Below are positions 31,985 through 41,247 of a stretch of DNA of 64,000 bases, piece by piece. How positions within the stretch are numbered: the first letter of the stretch is position 1; every line of letters starts with the position of its first letter. The position numbers and the translations under genes are program-made. The DNA is taken from contig NZ_REFW01000001.1 of assembly GCF_003688855.1 (NCBI RefSeq), forward strand, positions 744,001-808,000, in the 5' to 3' direction. The DNA comes from Tessaracoccus antarcticus (lineage in GTDB: Bacteria; Actinomycetota; Actinomycetes; Propionibacteriales; Propionibacteriaceae). The notes below the pieces were generated by a model. It made no database searches, was not told the origin of the DNA, and worked only from the letters and a program-made list of their open reading frames with translations.

Positions 31985-34234
31985 ATGACCAGCACCCAGC
32001 AGGACCTCCGGAAGACGGCCGGTGTCGACATCTCTCTCGACATTGAGGGGATGACCTGCGCGTCCTGCGCCAACCGGATCCAGAAGAAACTCAACAAGGT
32101 GGACGGCGTCGTCGCGACGGTGAACTACGCCACGGAGAAAGCAGCCGTCCAGGCGCCGCGCGGGATGAGTGCCGAGGCCCTCATCGCCGTCGTGGAGCAG
32201 GCCGGGTACGGCGCGCGACGCACTGCCCCGGAGACCCCGAGGGCGGACAGGGCCGATGTGCTCAAGCCGCGCATGTTGCTGGCGTTCGCCCTTGCCGTCC
32301 CTGTGGTCGCCGTTTCGATGGCCCCGGCGTTGCAGTTTCCGGGGTGGCAGTGGGCGGCGCTCGTCCTGACGGCGGTCATCGTCTTCTGGTGCGGGCGGTC
32401 GTTCCACGCCGCCACGTGGGCCAACCTCCGGCACGGCACCACCACCATGGACACCCTCGTCACGATGGGTACCGTCGCCGCCTTCGGCTGGTCCGTGGTG
32501 GCACTCTTCTTCGGTCACGCCGGCATGATCGGCATGCGCCACGAGTTCACCTTCGCCCTGGGGCGATCGGACCCCATGGGCAACGTCTACTTCGAGGCCG
32601 CCGCCGCCATCATCGCGTTCCTCCTGCTGGGGCGGTGGATCGAGGCCCGCTCCAAGAAGGAGGCCGGCGCCGCAGTTCGCGCCCTCATGGAGGTGGGGGC
32701 CAAGGAGGCCGTCGTCCTGCGCGACGGTGTCGAGGTCCGGATACCCGCCGGTGAGTTGTCGCTGAACGACAACATTGTCGTCCGGCCCGGGGAGAAAGTG
32801 GCGGCTGACGGCGAGGTCGTCGAGGGCACCTCTGCAGTGGATGCCTCCATCATCACGGGGGAGTCCCTGCCCGTCGAGGTCTCACCCGGCAGCACGCTGG
32901 TGGGTGGTTCCGTCAACGCCACGGGGCGTCTTGTGGTGCGTGCGACCGCCGTCGGCTCCGCCACGCAGGTTGCGCAGATCGCGCGACTTGTGGAGGAGGC
33001 GCAGACCGGCAAGGCCAACGCGCAGCGCCTGGCCGACCGTGTCACCACATTCTTCGTGCCCGCCGTCATCGGCATTGCCGCAGTCACCTTCCTGCTGCAC
33101 TGGGCGTTCGGCTCAGGGCTCACCTTCGCACTCACGGCCGGCATCGCCGTGTTGATCATCGCCTGCCCGTGCGCACTGGGGCTGGCCACGCCCTCGGCGC
33201 TGCTGGTCGGTACCGGCCGCGGTGCCCAGCTCGGCATCATCATCCGCGGGCCGCAGGCGCTGGAGAAGGCTCGCAGCATCACCACCATCGTGCTCGACAA
33301 GACGGGCACCCTGACCACCGGCTCGATGTCGGTGCTCAGTGTGGAACCAGCCATGGGGGTCGACGAGCGCGAACTGCTGGCTGTCGCTGCCGCAGTGGAG
33401 GCCGGGTCGGAGCATCCCATCGCGCAGGCGGTGGTCACGCAGGCAGGTGAGTCGGGCTACGGCGCCGACGCCACGGCGGCTGGCTTCGTCGCGGTGCCGG
33501 GTAAGGGAGTGACGGCCGACGTCGTCCTCCACGGAAGGGCGTCCACGGAGGTGGCAGTGGGGTCCCGCGTGCTTCTGGACGACATGGGAGTCCCAGTGGA
33601 CGCCACGGCTGGCGTGGAGTCCGACGTCATCGGCAGCGAGGTCTACGTGGCCCGTTCCGGGCAGTTCCTGGGCCGCATCGTGGTGGGTGACCAGCTCAAG
33701 CCGTCGGCACTGCACGCCGTCGTACGGCTCCGCGAACTCGGCCTGGAGCCGGTGCTTCTGACGGGGGACAACCTGGCGGCCGCGCAGCGTGTGGCCGCAG
33801 AGGTGGGCATCGAGCAGGTGCGCGCAGGAGTCCTGCCGCAGGGCAAGGCCGACGCCATTGAGGAACTGCGCTCCGGCGGCCACCGCGTGGCCATGGTGGG
33901 CGACGGTGTCAACGACGCCGCCGCACTGGCGAGTGCCGACCTCGGCATCGCCATGGGGGCGGGCACCGACGCGGCCATCGCGGCCAGCGACATCACGCTG
34001 ATGCGCGACGACCTGCTCTCCGTGGTGGACGCGGTGCGCCTGTCCCGTGCCACGGACTCCACCATCAAGTCCAACCTCGCATGGGCGTTCGGGTACAACG
34101 TGCTGGCCATCCCCATCGCCGCACTCGGGATGTTGACCCCCATGATCGCCGGTGCGGCCATGGCCTTCTCCAGCGTGTTCGTGATGCTCAACAGCCTGCG
34201 ACTCAAGGGATTCCGCGAGGAAAAGCGTCAGTAA
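31985..34234 (+). CDS. copA: Copper-exporting P1B-type ATPase CopA
   Basis: Membrane pump that exports Cu(I) with ATP, 749 residues. N-terminal HMA domain with GMTCASC (Cys25, Cys28), eight membrane segments, the transport motif IIACPCALGLATPSALL near residue 393, phosphorylation site DKTGTLT near residue 438, the P1B-specific His-Pro pair in GSEHPIAQAV, and the hinge motif GDGVNDAAALASADLGIAMG. The CPC motif and the partners CsoR and CopZ indicate Cu(I). One HMA domain is usual. AGGGA precedes ATG 31985. Confidence 0.95.
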   Translation: MTSTQQDLRKTAGVDISLDIEGMTCASCANRIQKKLNKVDGVVATVNYATEKAAVQAPRGMSAEALIAVVEQAGYGARRTAPETPRADRADVLKPRMLLAFALAVPVVAVSMAPALQFPGWQWAALVLTAVIVFWCGRSFHAATWANLRHGTTTMDTLVTMGTVAAFGWSVVALFFGHAGMIGMRHEFTFALGRSDPMGNVYFEAAAAIIAFLLLGRWIEARSKKEAGAAVRALMEVGAKEAVVLRDGVEVRIPAGELSLNDNIVVRPGEKVAADGEVVEGTSAVDASIITGESLPVEVSPGSTLVGGSVNATGRLVVRATAVGSATQVAQIARLVEEAQTGKANAQRLADRVTTFFVPAVIGIAAVTFLLHWAFGSGLTFALTAGIAVLIIACPCALGLATPSALLVGTGRGAQLGIIIRGPQALEKARSITTIVLDKTGTLTTGSMSVLSVEPAMGVDERELLAVAAAVEAGSEHPIAQAVVTQAGESGYGADATAAGFVAVPGKGVTADVVLHGRASTEVAVGSRVLLDDMGVPVDATAGVESDVIGSEVYVARSGQFLGRIVVGDQLKPSALHAVVRLRELGLEPVLLTGDNLAAAQRVAAEVGIEQVRAGVLPQGKADAIEELRSGGHRVAMVGDGVNDAAALASADLGIAMGAGTDAAIAASDITLMRDDLLSVVDAVRLSRATDSTIKSNLAWAFGYNVLAIPIAALGMLTPMIAGAAMAFSSVFVMLNSLRLKGFREEKRQ

Positions 34235-34249
34235 TGGGGGTCTCACAGG

Positions 34250-34314
34250 TTTTCTGGGGATTTCCTCAGAAAAGAGGTATCCTTGTGGGACCCGGTGCGG
34301 ACCTCCCGGGTCCC
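34250..34314 (+). terminator. copA terminator and rpfB leader hairpin
   Basis: Two stem-loops follow the copA stop. The first pairs 34250-34260 with 34263-34273 (one G-T pair; the innermost bases must open as loop) and probably ends the copper operon. The second is a perfect 9-bp stem, 34287-34295 with 34306-34314, 10-nt loop, in the rpfB leader. A -10-like TATCCT lies between them at 34278-34283. I could not match a known riboswitch. Confidence 0.6.
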
Positions 34315-34338
34315 CGACTCCTTGGAGACGTCACACAC

Positions 34339-35496
34339 ATGGGCAAAAAGCTCTGGATCCCCGCAGCCGCAGGTGGCGCAGCCCTCGCGCTCGTCGCCAC
34401 GACGGGGATTGCGACGGCGATGCACAAGAACGACATTGAAATCGTCGTCGACGGCGCAGCCTCGTCCATTGCCGTGCGTGAGAACACCGTCGGTGAGGTC
34501 CTGGAGCTTCAGGGCATTTCCCTGGACGAACACGACGTGGTCCTGCCCGCCGTGGACACGCGCATCACCGCCGGCATGGAGATCACCGTCGCCTACGGCC
34601 GTCCACTGGAGATCTCGGTCGACGGGAAGCCGCGTCAGGTCTGGACCACCGCCCAGAGCGTCGGGGAGGCCCTGGCCTTCCTGAACCTGGACGAGGCTGA
34701 CTCCAAGCTGTCCGCGTCGCGCTCCACCTCGATCGGACGCATTGGTCTGGCCATGGAAATTGCCACGGCCAAGGACGTCACTCTCACCGTCGCGGGCACT
34801 CCGTCGGCGCTCACCGTCGCCGGCACCGTCGCCGATGCGCTCACCTCGGTCGGCGCGACACCCGACGCCGACGACATCGTCACGCCGGCCCCCGACACCG
34901 TCCTCACCGACGGACTGGCCATCTCCTTCGTGGCCGTCGAAGTCAAGGAGAGCGTCAAGGAGGTGGCGATGCCGTACAAGAAGACGGAAACCACCTCTGA
35001 TGAGCTCGCCAAGGGCACAACGAAGGTCACCACCAAAGGTGCCGAGGGGCTCACACGTGAGACCTACACCGACGTCTACCACGACGGCGCCCTCATCAGT
35101 TCCACGCTGGCCGAGTCCGTCATCTCGCGGCAGCCGGTCCACCAGGTGACCACCGTCGGCACCTTCGTCGCGCCCACGCCGACCCCGGCGCCTTCCCCTG
35201 TTGAGGAGGCCGTCCCCGCGGACACCTCCAGCACCACCTCGTCGTCAGGCAAGGCCCTCAACCTGGCCCGCGCCTCCATGTGGGACCGCATCGCCCGCTG
35301 CGAGTCCACCAACAACTGGAGCATCAACACCGGCAACGGCTACTACGGCGGCCTGCAGTTCAACCTGCAGACGTGGCGCTCCGTCGGTGGCACCGACTTC
35401 GCGGCCTACCCGCACCAGGCCAGCCGCGCCGAGCAGATCACCGTGGCAAACCGGCTCTACGCAGAGCGTGGCACGCAGCCCTGGAGCTGCGCCTGA
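34339..35496 (+). CDS. rpfB: Resuscitation-promoting factor RpfB
   Basis: Secreted or membrane-anchored lytic transglycosylase that cleaves peptidoglycan and helps dormant cells regrow. 385 residues in the RpfB order: N-terminal hydrophobic anchor (LWIPAAAGGAALALVATTGI), three DUF348 repeats (each with the D/NG..V and GEVLE/ALAFL pattern), a G5 domain (VAMPYKKTETTSDELAKGTT), a Pro/Ser-rich linker and the C-terminal Rpf domain (WDRIARCESTNNWSINTGNG) with the catalytic Glu in RCES and the paired Cys of the fold. ATG 34339 follows GGAG at a rather long spacing. It lies in its own unit after the copper operon. Confidence 0.94.
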   Translation: MGKKLWIPAAAGGAALALVATTGIATAMHKNDIEIVVDGAASSIAVRENTVGEVLELQGISLDEHDVVLPAVDTRITAGMEITVAYGRPLEISVDGKPRQVWTTAQSVGEALAFLNLDEADSKLSASRSTSIGRIGLAMEIATAKDVTLTVAGTPSALTVAGTVADALTSVGATPDADDIVTPAPDTVLTDGLAISFVAVEVKESVKEVAMPYKKTETTSDELAKGTTKVTTKGAEGLTRETYTDVYHDGALISSTLAESVISRQPVHQVTTVGTFVAPTPTPAPSPVEEAVPADTSSTTSSSGKALNLARASMWDRIARCESTNNWSINTGNGYYGGLQFNLQTWRSVGGTDFAAYPHQASRAEQITVANRLYAERGTQPWSCA

Positions 35497-35515
35497 CCTG
35501 CAGGCCCCCCAGAAC

Positions 35516-35549
35516 GTCGCCCCCAGCAACCCCCCGTGCTGGGGGTGAC
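35516..35549. terminator. Terminator between rpfB and the convergent oxidoreductase gene
   Basis: 13-bp stem (one G-T pair), arms 35516-35528 and 35537-35549, 8-nt loop, 19 bp after the rpfB stop. Confidence 0.82.
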
Positions 35550-35576
35550 CTATTTCTGGAGGAACGTGACGCGCGG

Positions 35577-36593
35577 TCAGGCCATCTGCTGCAGCGCCTT
35601 CTCCATGGTTTCCACGATGGCGATCGTCTCGTCCAGCGTGATGAGCGGGGACTCCTGCTCGCCGTCGGCCACCAGTTGCGCGAAGTGGGCAGCCTCGTAG
35701 GCCAATCCCTCGTGCCCGGGGATGACCGGCTGGGGTGATTGCACGGCATCGCCCTCCAGTGGCGTGAACGTCACCCGCTGGGGACCGTAGAAGTCGCCCG
35801 GGATGTCGATTCGCCCGCGTGAGCCGGCGATGGTGGCCGTCGTTGCGGTCTTGGCGGCCAGGGTGGTGTTCAGGACGGCGTGCGCGTTGGGATGGCGGGC
35901 GAACCCGTCGAGCACCATGCTCACCTGCCGGTCCACACCCGTTGCGGCCCGTGTGCCGACGGCGTTCACGCGGCCGGGGGTGCCCATCACGAACGAGGCG
36001 AACGACACGGGGTAGACACCCAGGTCCAGCATCGCCCCGCCTGCAAGGTCGGGGTTGAAGAGGCGGAACTGCGGGTCGAAATCGAAGTACTGGCCGTGAT
36101 CCGCCTGCATCATCTCCAGGTCGCCGAGTGCGCCACCCTCGAGCATTTGGCGGACCACGTCGATGTTCGGGAGGAACCGCGTCCACATGGCCTCCATGCA
36201 GGTGACGCCGGCGGCGCGGGCTGCTGCCACCACCTGGCGGGCCTGGTCGGCGGTCTGCGTGAACGCCTTCTCGATGAGGACGTGCTTTCCGGCGTTGATG
36301 GCCAGCAGGGCGTGCTCGGCGTGATGGCTGTGCGGGGAGGCAACGTAGATGGCGTCCACGTCCTCGTCGGCCACGAGCGCCTCGTAGCTGTCGTGGCGGC
36401 GTTCAACACTGAACTCGTCGGCGAACGCTGCGGCGCGTTCGGCGGAGCGTGAGCCCACCGCCACCACCTGCTGGCGCGTGTGCTTGCGGACGGCGTCGGC
36501 GAAGGTGTGGGCGATTCCGCCGGGGGCCAGGATTCCCCAGCGCAGGGTGGGTGCTTCGTGGGGCTCTGGGATGCGGGAGATCGGCAGGTTCAT
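35577..36593 (-). CDS. Gfo/Idh/MocA-family oxidoreductase
   Basis: NAD(P)-dependent dehydrogenase of the glucose-fructose oxidoreductase family, 338 residues, Rossmann start WGILAPGGIAHTFADAV. It resembles the dimeric dihydrodiol/xylose dehydrogenase branch (VASPHSHHAEHALLAINAGK; MWTRFLPNIDVVRQML). The usual catalytic EKP reads EKAF here: Lys is kept but Pro is Ala. C-terminal GGAMLDLGVYPVSFASFVMG contains the conserved DLGVY of that branch. Substrate unknown. The start is set by a -10 element 6 nt before ATG 36593. It appears as a single-gene unit. Confidence 0.85.
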   Translation of the reverse strand: MNLPISRIPEPHEAPTLRWGILAPGGIAHTFADAVRKHTRQQVVAVGSRSAERAAAFADEFSVERRHDSYEALVADEDVDAIYVASPHSHHAEHALLAINAGKHVLIEKAFTQTADQARQVVAAARAAGVTCMEAMWTRFLPNIDVVRQMLEGGALGDLEMMQADHGQYFDFDPQFRLFNPDLAGGAMLDLGVYPVSFASFVMGTPGRVNAVGTRAATGVDRQVSMVLDGFARHPNAHAVLNTTLAAKTATTATIAGSRGRIDIPGDFYGPQRVTFTPLEGDAVQSPQPVIPGHEGLAYEAAHFAQLVADGEQESPLITLDETIAIVETMEKALQQMA

Positions 36594-36605
36594 GGCCCAA
36601 CCCTA
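36594..36605 (-). promoter_or_regulatory. Leaderless promoter of the oxidoreductase gene
   Basis: Minus strand: TAGGGT (36605-36600), 6 nt, then ATG 36593. Confidence 0.52.
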
Positions 36606-36634
36606 GTGGCCGCCGTCCCCGGCTGCGGCGGTGA

Positions 36635-37924
36635 TCAGACCAAGACCTTCGCCTCGCGCGCCACCTTCTCGTACAGGCCCAGCATCTCGATGGCCTGGGA
36701 CTCGATGGTCCACTGGCCGGCCAGTCGTTTGGACGTCTCGGCTGCGCGGGCACGCCACAGCGGGTCGTCGAGCTTGTTGATGATCCTCATCAGTCCCGCG
36801 GCCATCGACGCGGCCGTCGGGCGGGTCAGTTCGGCGTTGACGCCAGGCTCCAGCACCAACTGCAGGCCGGGGTCGACCGACACGATCGGCAGGCCGGCCA
36901 GGGCGGCCTCGTGCAGCACCAGCGCCTGGGTGTCTGTCTGGCTGGGGAACGCGAAGATGTCGGCCATGCCGTAGAACGCTCCGAGTGCTTCGCGCTTCTG
37001 CTCGCCGGGCAGGATGACGTTGCCGCGCGCGGCGCCATGGGCCAACACACGCTTGATGCGCGGGTAGCGCTCCCAGTCACCCACCACCATGAGCCGGGCA
37101 TCGGGGCGTTGCGCGGCCACGAGCTCAAAGGCGTCGACCAGCAGCGGGATCCCCTTCTCGGGGGCGATGCGGCCGGCGTAGAGAATCAACGGGCCGGGGC
37201 CGCGCTCCACCGGGGGAGGCCCCGGTGGCAGCGCGTTGACCCCATTGGGCACCACGACGACGTTGGCCGTGGGTGCGATCTCCCGGCACCGCACGGCAGT
37301 CTTCGGCGACGGCGTCGTCACCAGCGTCGCGGTCTCCAGCATCTTCTGGCACACCCCCAGGAGGGACGCCGTGGAGCGGCCACGATCCTCGTAGCGGATC
37401 ACCGCCTCCTTGAGGTCATGGGAGTCCACGAGCTGCCCCTTGGAGATGCGCGTGAAGGCGTGCAACACACCGGTGAGGAGAGGCAGGACCGCGGAGTAGT
37501 GGTCGGCGTAGGCATCGAAGTCGGTGTGCCACGTGAGCATCAGCGGGATGTGCAGCCGACGTGCCGCCCAGACGCCCAGCGCCCCGACCGTGCCGAACCC
37601 GTGCACGTGGATGACATCCGGGTTGATTCTGCCGATCTCGTCAATGGTCCTGTCAAAGTGACGGCCATTGGCCACGCGGGTGGGCATGTTCGGCACCTTC
37701 ACCGACGGCAGTCGGATCTCCCGGCGGCACTCTCGCCCGAAATGTGGGTTGGGGCCCTTGGCCCGGGGTGCCACGACGACCACCTTGTGGCCGGCGTCCA
37801 GGAGGTTGCCCTCCAGTTGCTGGACCGCGAACATGAGGCCGTTGCTGCCCGGCCCGTAGTTGTCGGTGAACTGCGCAACCGTCAACGGCCGCGTGGCGGC
37901 GCTCCGGATCGGTTGCTCGGTCAC
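36635..37924 (-). CDS. GT4-family glycosyltransferase
   Basis: Transfers a hexose from a nucleotide sugar, probably to a lipid or polyprenyl acceptor. 429 residues. GT-B fold with the N-terminal GPGSNGLMFAVQQLEGNLLDAG acceptor-side start (given in part), the middle LILYAGRIAPEKGIPLLVDA, and the donor-site segment FAFPSQTDTQALVLHEAALA with Glu of the EX7E motif and then GLPIVSVD. It resembles alpha-mannosyl or glucuronosyl transferases acting on diacylglycerol or phosphoinositides, but I cannot name the acceptor. Start GTG 37924 is 7 nt after the -10 TAGAGT; GTG 37933 would overlap that element. Confidence 0.85.
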   Translation of the reverse strand: MTEQPIRSAATRPLTVAQFTDNYGPGSNGLMFAVQQLEGNLLDAGHKVVVVAPRAKGPNPHFGRECRREIRLPSVKVPNMPTRVANGRHFDRTIDEIGRINPDVIHVHGFGTVGALGVWAARRLHIPLMLTWHTDFDAYADHYSAVLPLLTGVLHAFTRISKGQLVDSHDLKEAVIRYEDRGRSTASLLGVCQKMLETATLVTTPSPKTAVRCREIAPTANVVVVPNGVNALPPGPPPVERGPGPLILYAGRIAPEKGIPLLVDAFELVAAQRPDARLMVVGDWERYPRIKRVLAHGAARGNVILPGEQKREALGAFYGMADIFAFPSQTDTQALVLHEAALAGLPIVSVDPGLQLVLEPGVNAELTRPTAASMAAGLMRIINKLDDPLWRARAAETSKRLAGQWTIESQAIEMLGLYEKVAREAKVLV

Positions 37925-37937
37925 GGTGGTCACTCTA
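37925..37937 (-). promoter_or_regulatory. Leaderless promoter of the glycosyltransferase gene
   Basis: Minus strand: TAGAGT (37937-37932), 7 nt, then GTG 37924. It decides between two in-frame GTG codons 9 nt apart. Confidence 0.52.
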
Positions 37938-38030
37938 TCGGCCCTGCATCGGAGTGGACGTGACTCGGCCGACGGGTTGTCCAAACAACATCGCCTCCGC
38001 TGCGGCTGGGCGCCGCCGCGTGGTCCGTGC

Positions 38031-39626
38031 TCAGCTGAGACGGACCACCCGGTCGCATTGTGCGACGAGCTCCGGATCGTGCGTGATCACCAGCACCGCC
38101 CGGCCCTCACCAGCGCGCCACACGTCGTGCATGAGGGCGCGGGCGGTTGCCGTGTCCAGATGTTCCGTGGGCTCATCGAGGATCAGCAGTTCCCGCTCGT
38201 CAGCCAGCACGCGCGCCAGCGCCAGTCGTCGCCTCTCACCGCCGGAGAGGGTGGTGCCGGCCTCACCGATGCACCGATCAGGGGACAGATGCAGTCCAGC
38301 GCCATGGAGGGCCGCTGCCACCTGCTCGTCGGTGGCGTCCCTGTTGCCGATGCGCACGTTCTCGGCCACGGTCGTGGTGAAGATGTGGGCGTCCTGCGCC
38401 AGGTAGCCGACGCGGTTGGCGCGACGCAGGGTCCCGGCCAGCGGAGGAATGAGGCCCATGGCCGTTGCCGCCACGGTCGTCTTCCCGACGCCGGAGGGGC
38501 CGACGAGGGCGACCCGCTCCCCGGGGTCCACCCGGAAGTCCAGGCCCTGCTGGATCACGACACTGCCGGGCCACCCGACGCTGACGCCGTCGAACTCCAG
38601 CCCCGGGGCGGGGTCCTCGGACGAGGTGACGTCGCCCGTGCCGACGGGGTCGGCATCCAGCACGTCGGCGATCCGCGCCAGCGCTGCGCGTGAACGAGTC
38701 CATGTCTGCGCGGCCGCGGCGAAGGCGCCGAACACCTCATGCAGGGCCAGCGGCGTGAGGACGATGACAGCCAGCAGCCGTGGATGCAGGTCCCCTGAGA
38801 CGACGGCGGGTCCGCCGATCGCCAGGGCCGCCACCACGGCGACACCGGCAGCCACCACCTGAGCGGCGGTGGCGATGCCGCGCACCCACGCGGCGCGGGC
38901 CTCCTGGCGGCGCAGGGTGTCATCGATGGCCAGCAGGTCCACCAGAACCCTGTCCTGTGCGCCGTAGGCCACCAGGTCGCCCGTGGTGCGTGACAGTTCA
39001 CGGACCCCGTCGGCCAGGGCGCCGCGGGTGGGGAGGGCAGCCAGGTCGGCGGCGCGGGAGGCGCGCTGCGCGAGGAGGGGAAGCACCACGCCGGCGAGCA
39101 CGGCCGTGACCAGCAGCACCAGGGCGGCGGCCGGAGCGAACCGGGCCAGCATTGCGGTGGTGCCAACGATGACCAGTGAGGCGGCCAGCGCCGGGATGAT
39201 GACGCGGACCACGAGGTCCTGGATGGCTGAGACGTCGGCCACCACACGGGTCAGCAGATCACCGCGGCGGCGCCCGATCAGCGTCGTGGCGGCCAGTTTG
39301 TCGTAGACGCGGATCCGTAGGGCCGATTGCATCCGCAGGGCCACGTCATGCCCCACGAGACGCTCGACATAGCGGAAGACACCGCGCGAGATGCCGAAGA
39401 ACCGGACGCCGACCGCGGCGGACTGCAGGAACAACACCGGCGGCATCTCGGCGGCGCGGCTGATGAGCCAGGCAGCCAGACCCAGGAGCGCCACGGAGGC
39501 GCCGGAGGCCATGGAGGCCAGGAGCACCGCGAGGCTGAACCGCCGCTTGCCGTGGGGGACCGCTGAGAGGAGTTCGGTGACCAACCGCAGGGTCGGGTCC
39601 CTGGGGTCAGTGCGTCGGCTCATCAT
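38031..39626 (-). CDS. cydC: CydC subunit of the CydDC thiol/heme ABC exporter
   Basis: Half of the CydDC ABC exporter needed for assembly of cytochrome bd oxidase (in other bacteria it affects glutathione, cysteine or heme at the membrane). 531 residues, six membrane helices then an ABC domain. CydC hallmarks are VRFFGISRGVFRYVERLVGHDVAL in the membrane part (given in part); ATPase motifs are Walker A GPSGVGKTT, signature LSGGERRRLALAR and Walker B LLILDEPTEHLD. The ATG (39626 or 39623) overlaps the cydD stop. It is last gene of cydABDC. Confidence 0.93.
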   Translation of the reverse strand: MMSRRTDPRDPTLRLVTELLSAVPHGKRRFSLAVLLASMASGASVALLGLAAWLISRAAEMPPVLFLQSAAVGVRFFGISRGVFRYVERLVGHDVALRMQSALRIRVYDKLAATTLIGRRRGDLLTRVVADVSAIQDLVVRVIIPALAASLVIVGTTAMLARFAPAAALVLLVTAVLAGVVLPLLAQRASRAADLAALPTRGALADGVRELSRTTGDLVAYGAQDRVLVDLLAIDDTLRRQEARAAWVRGIATAAQVVAAGVAVVAALAIGGPAVVSGDLHPRLLAVIVLTPLALHEVFGAFAAAAQTWTRSRAALARIADVLDADPVGTGDVTSSEDPAPGLEFDGVSVGWPGSVVIQQGLDFRVDPGERVALVGPSGVGKTTVAATAMGLIPPLAGTLRRANRVGYLAQDAHIFTTTVAENVRIGNRDATDEQVAAALHGAGLHLSPDRCIGEAGTTLSGGERRRLALARVLADERELLILDEPTEHLDTATARALMHDVWRAGEGRAVLVITHDPELVAQCDRVVRLS

Positions 39627-41242
39627 GCCGTCGCCCCCAACTCGACGACGCGGTCCGCCGCGGCCATCACAGCGGAACGGTGGGTCACGATGACGGCGCC
39701 CACGCCGGAGGCGCGAACGGCGTGGACCGCGGCCGCCTCGGTGCTGGAGTCCAGTCCCGCCGTCGGCTCGTCGAGGACCAGGAGGCGTGCGCCGCCGAAC
39801 CGGATCCTCAGCAGGGCGCGGGCCAGCGCCACGCGGCGTCGCTCTCCGGAGGACAGTCCCTCGCCGTCATCGCCGACGAACTTCTCGCCGTCGAAGTCTG
39901 CGCCGGCATCACGCAGGGCCGCGGCGACGTCGACTGAGGAGGCGCCCGGGTGACCGAGGAGCACGTTGTGGGCCACTGTGCCGTTGATCATGCCCGGCTC
40001 CTGGGCCACCCAGGCCAGGTGCTCCCGCCACTCCCGTTCGTCGAGTGCAGCCAGATCCTGCCCGCCCACGGACACGCGGCCGGTATCGGGCTGCAGGAAA
40101 CCCATGAGCATCGCCAGGGCTGTGGACTTGCCGCCGCCGGAGGTGCCGCGGATCGCCAGGACCTCGCCGGGTTCGATGGTGAGGTCCACACCATCCAGAG
40201 CGGGTGAGTCGGTGCCGGGGTAGGTGTAGGTGACGTCCTCGAAGCGGATCCGCAGGTCGGAGGGGACGGGGGAGGTGCCGGACGTGGCGCGTGCGCCGTC
40301 GATGAACCGGAACGCCGCGTCGGCGGCGGCGACGCCGTCGGCGGAGTCGTGGAAGTGGACGCCCACCTGCCGGACCGGAAGGAACGCCTCCGGTGCCAGA
40401 ACCAGCACGAACAGGGCGGCTTCCAGGCCAACGTCGCCGTAGACGAGCCGGAAACCGACGGTGACGGCCACCACGGCCACCGAGAGGCTGGCCAGCAACT
40501 CCAGCGCGAGGGCGGACAGGAACGACACGTACAGCACGCGCATGGTGGCGTCGCGGTACTGCTCCTCGCCCAGTGCGACGCCCCGGCGCTGGGCGCGCGC
40601 GCGGGCGAACGCCTGGAGGGTGGGCAGGCCTTCGATGAGGTCGGCGAAGTGGTTGGCGAGCCGGTCCGCCACGGTGAAGCTTTTCGCCGTCGCGGTCTGC
40701 GTCGTCCATCCGATCAGCGCCATGAACACCGGGATCAGCGGGAGCGTGAACGCCACGATGATGGCCGACTGCCAGTCGGTCAGGAGGATTGCCCCACCCA
40801 CGAGGAACGGCACCGTGGCCGCGAGGCCGAGCTGTGGAAGGTATTTGGAGAAGTAGCCGTCGAGCGCGTCGAGTCCGGACGTGACCATGGTCACCATGGA
40901 GGCCGATGAGGTGGCTGAGTCCCGGGGTCGGGAGAGCCGGGCCGTCAGGATGTCTCGACGCAGGGTCGATTTCACGCTGGCGGCGGATCGGTGGGCGATG
41001 GTCTCATTCAGCCACGACAGCAGTGCGCGCCCCGCGAACACCGCGGCCAGGCCGCCGAGCAGCACCGCCCAGTTGTCGGGGAGAGAGTGCTCGAGGAACA
41101 CGTGGCTGATGCCCCGCGCCAGGAGGCCGGCCTGCACGATCAGCAGGACGGCGGTCAGTAGGCCCACGACGACAGAGGCGACCAGGTATTGACCGGTCGC
41201 CCCCGCACGCTTCAACAGTCTGGGATCAATGGGTCCCGCCAT
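39623..41242 (-). CDS. cydD: CydD subunit of the CydDC ABC exporter
   Basis: Partner of CydC, 539 residues: membrane domain with six helices (TAVLLIVQAGLLARGISHV; FADLIEGLPTLQAFARARA is a CydD-typical loop) and an ABC domain with Walker A GTSGGGKST, signature LSSGERRRVALARAL (second Gly of LSGGE is Ser) and Walker B LLVLDEPTAGLD. In actinobacteria the order cydABDC is common, and thiol export may involve mycothiol precursors or cysteine, as inference. Start ATG 41242, 5 bp after the cydB stop. Confidence 0.93.
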   Translation of the reverse strand: MAGPIDPRLLKRAGATGQYLVASVVVGLLTAVLLIVQAGLLARGISHVFLEHSLPDNWAVLLGGLAAVFAGRALLSWLNETIAHRSAASVKSTLRRDILTARLSRPRDSATSSASMVTMVTSGLDALDGYFSKYLPQLGLAATVPFLVGGAILLTDWQSAIIVAFTLPLIPVFMALIGWTTQTATAKSFTVADRLANHFADLIEGLPTLQAFARARAQRRGVALGEEQYRDATMRVLYVSFLSALALELLASLSVAVVAVTVGFRLVYGDVGLEAALFVLVLAPEAFLPVRQVGVHFHDSADGVAAADAAFRFIDGARATSGTSPVPSDLRIRFEDVTYTYPGTDSPALDGVDLTIEPGEVLAIRGTSGGGKSTALAMLMGFLQPDTGRVSVGGQDLAALDEREWREHLAWVAQEPGMINGTVAHNVLLGHPGASSVDVAAALRDAGADFDGEKFVGDDGEGLSSGERRRVALARALLRIRFGGARLLVLDEPTAGLDSSTEAAAVHAVRASGVGAVIVTHRSAVMAAADRVVELGATA

Positions 41243-41247
41243 TGAGC

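Noticed and set aside
34235-34338. c-di-AMP (ydaO-type) riboswitch before rpfB
   Set aside because: The leader is too short and the conserved paired regions could not be matched.
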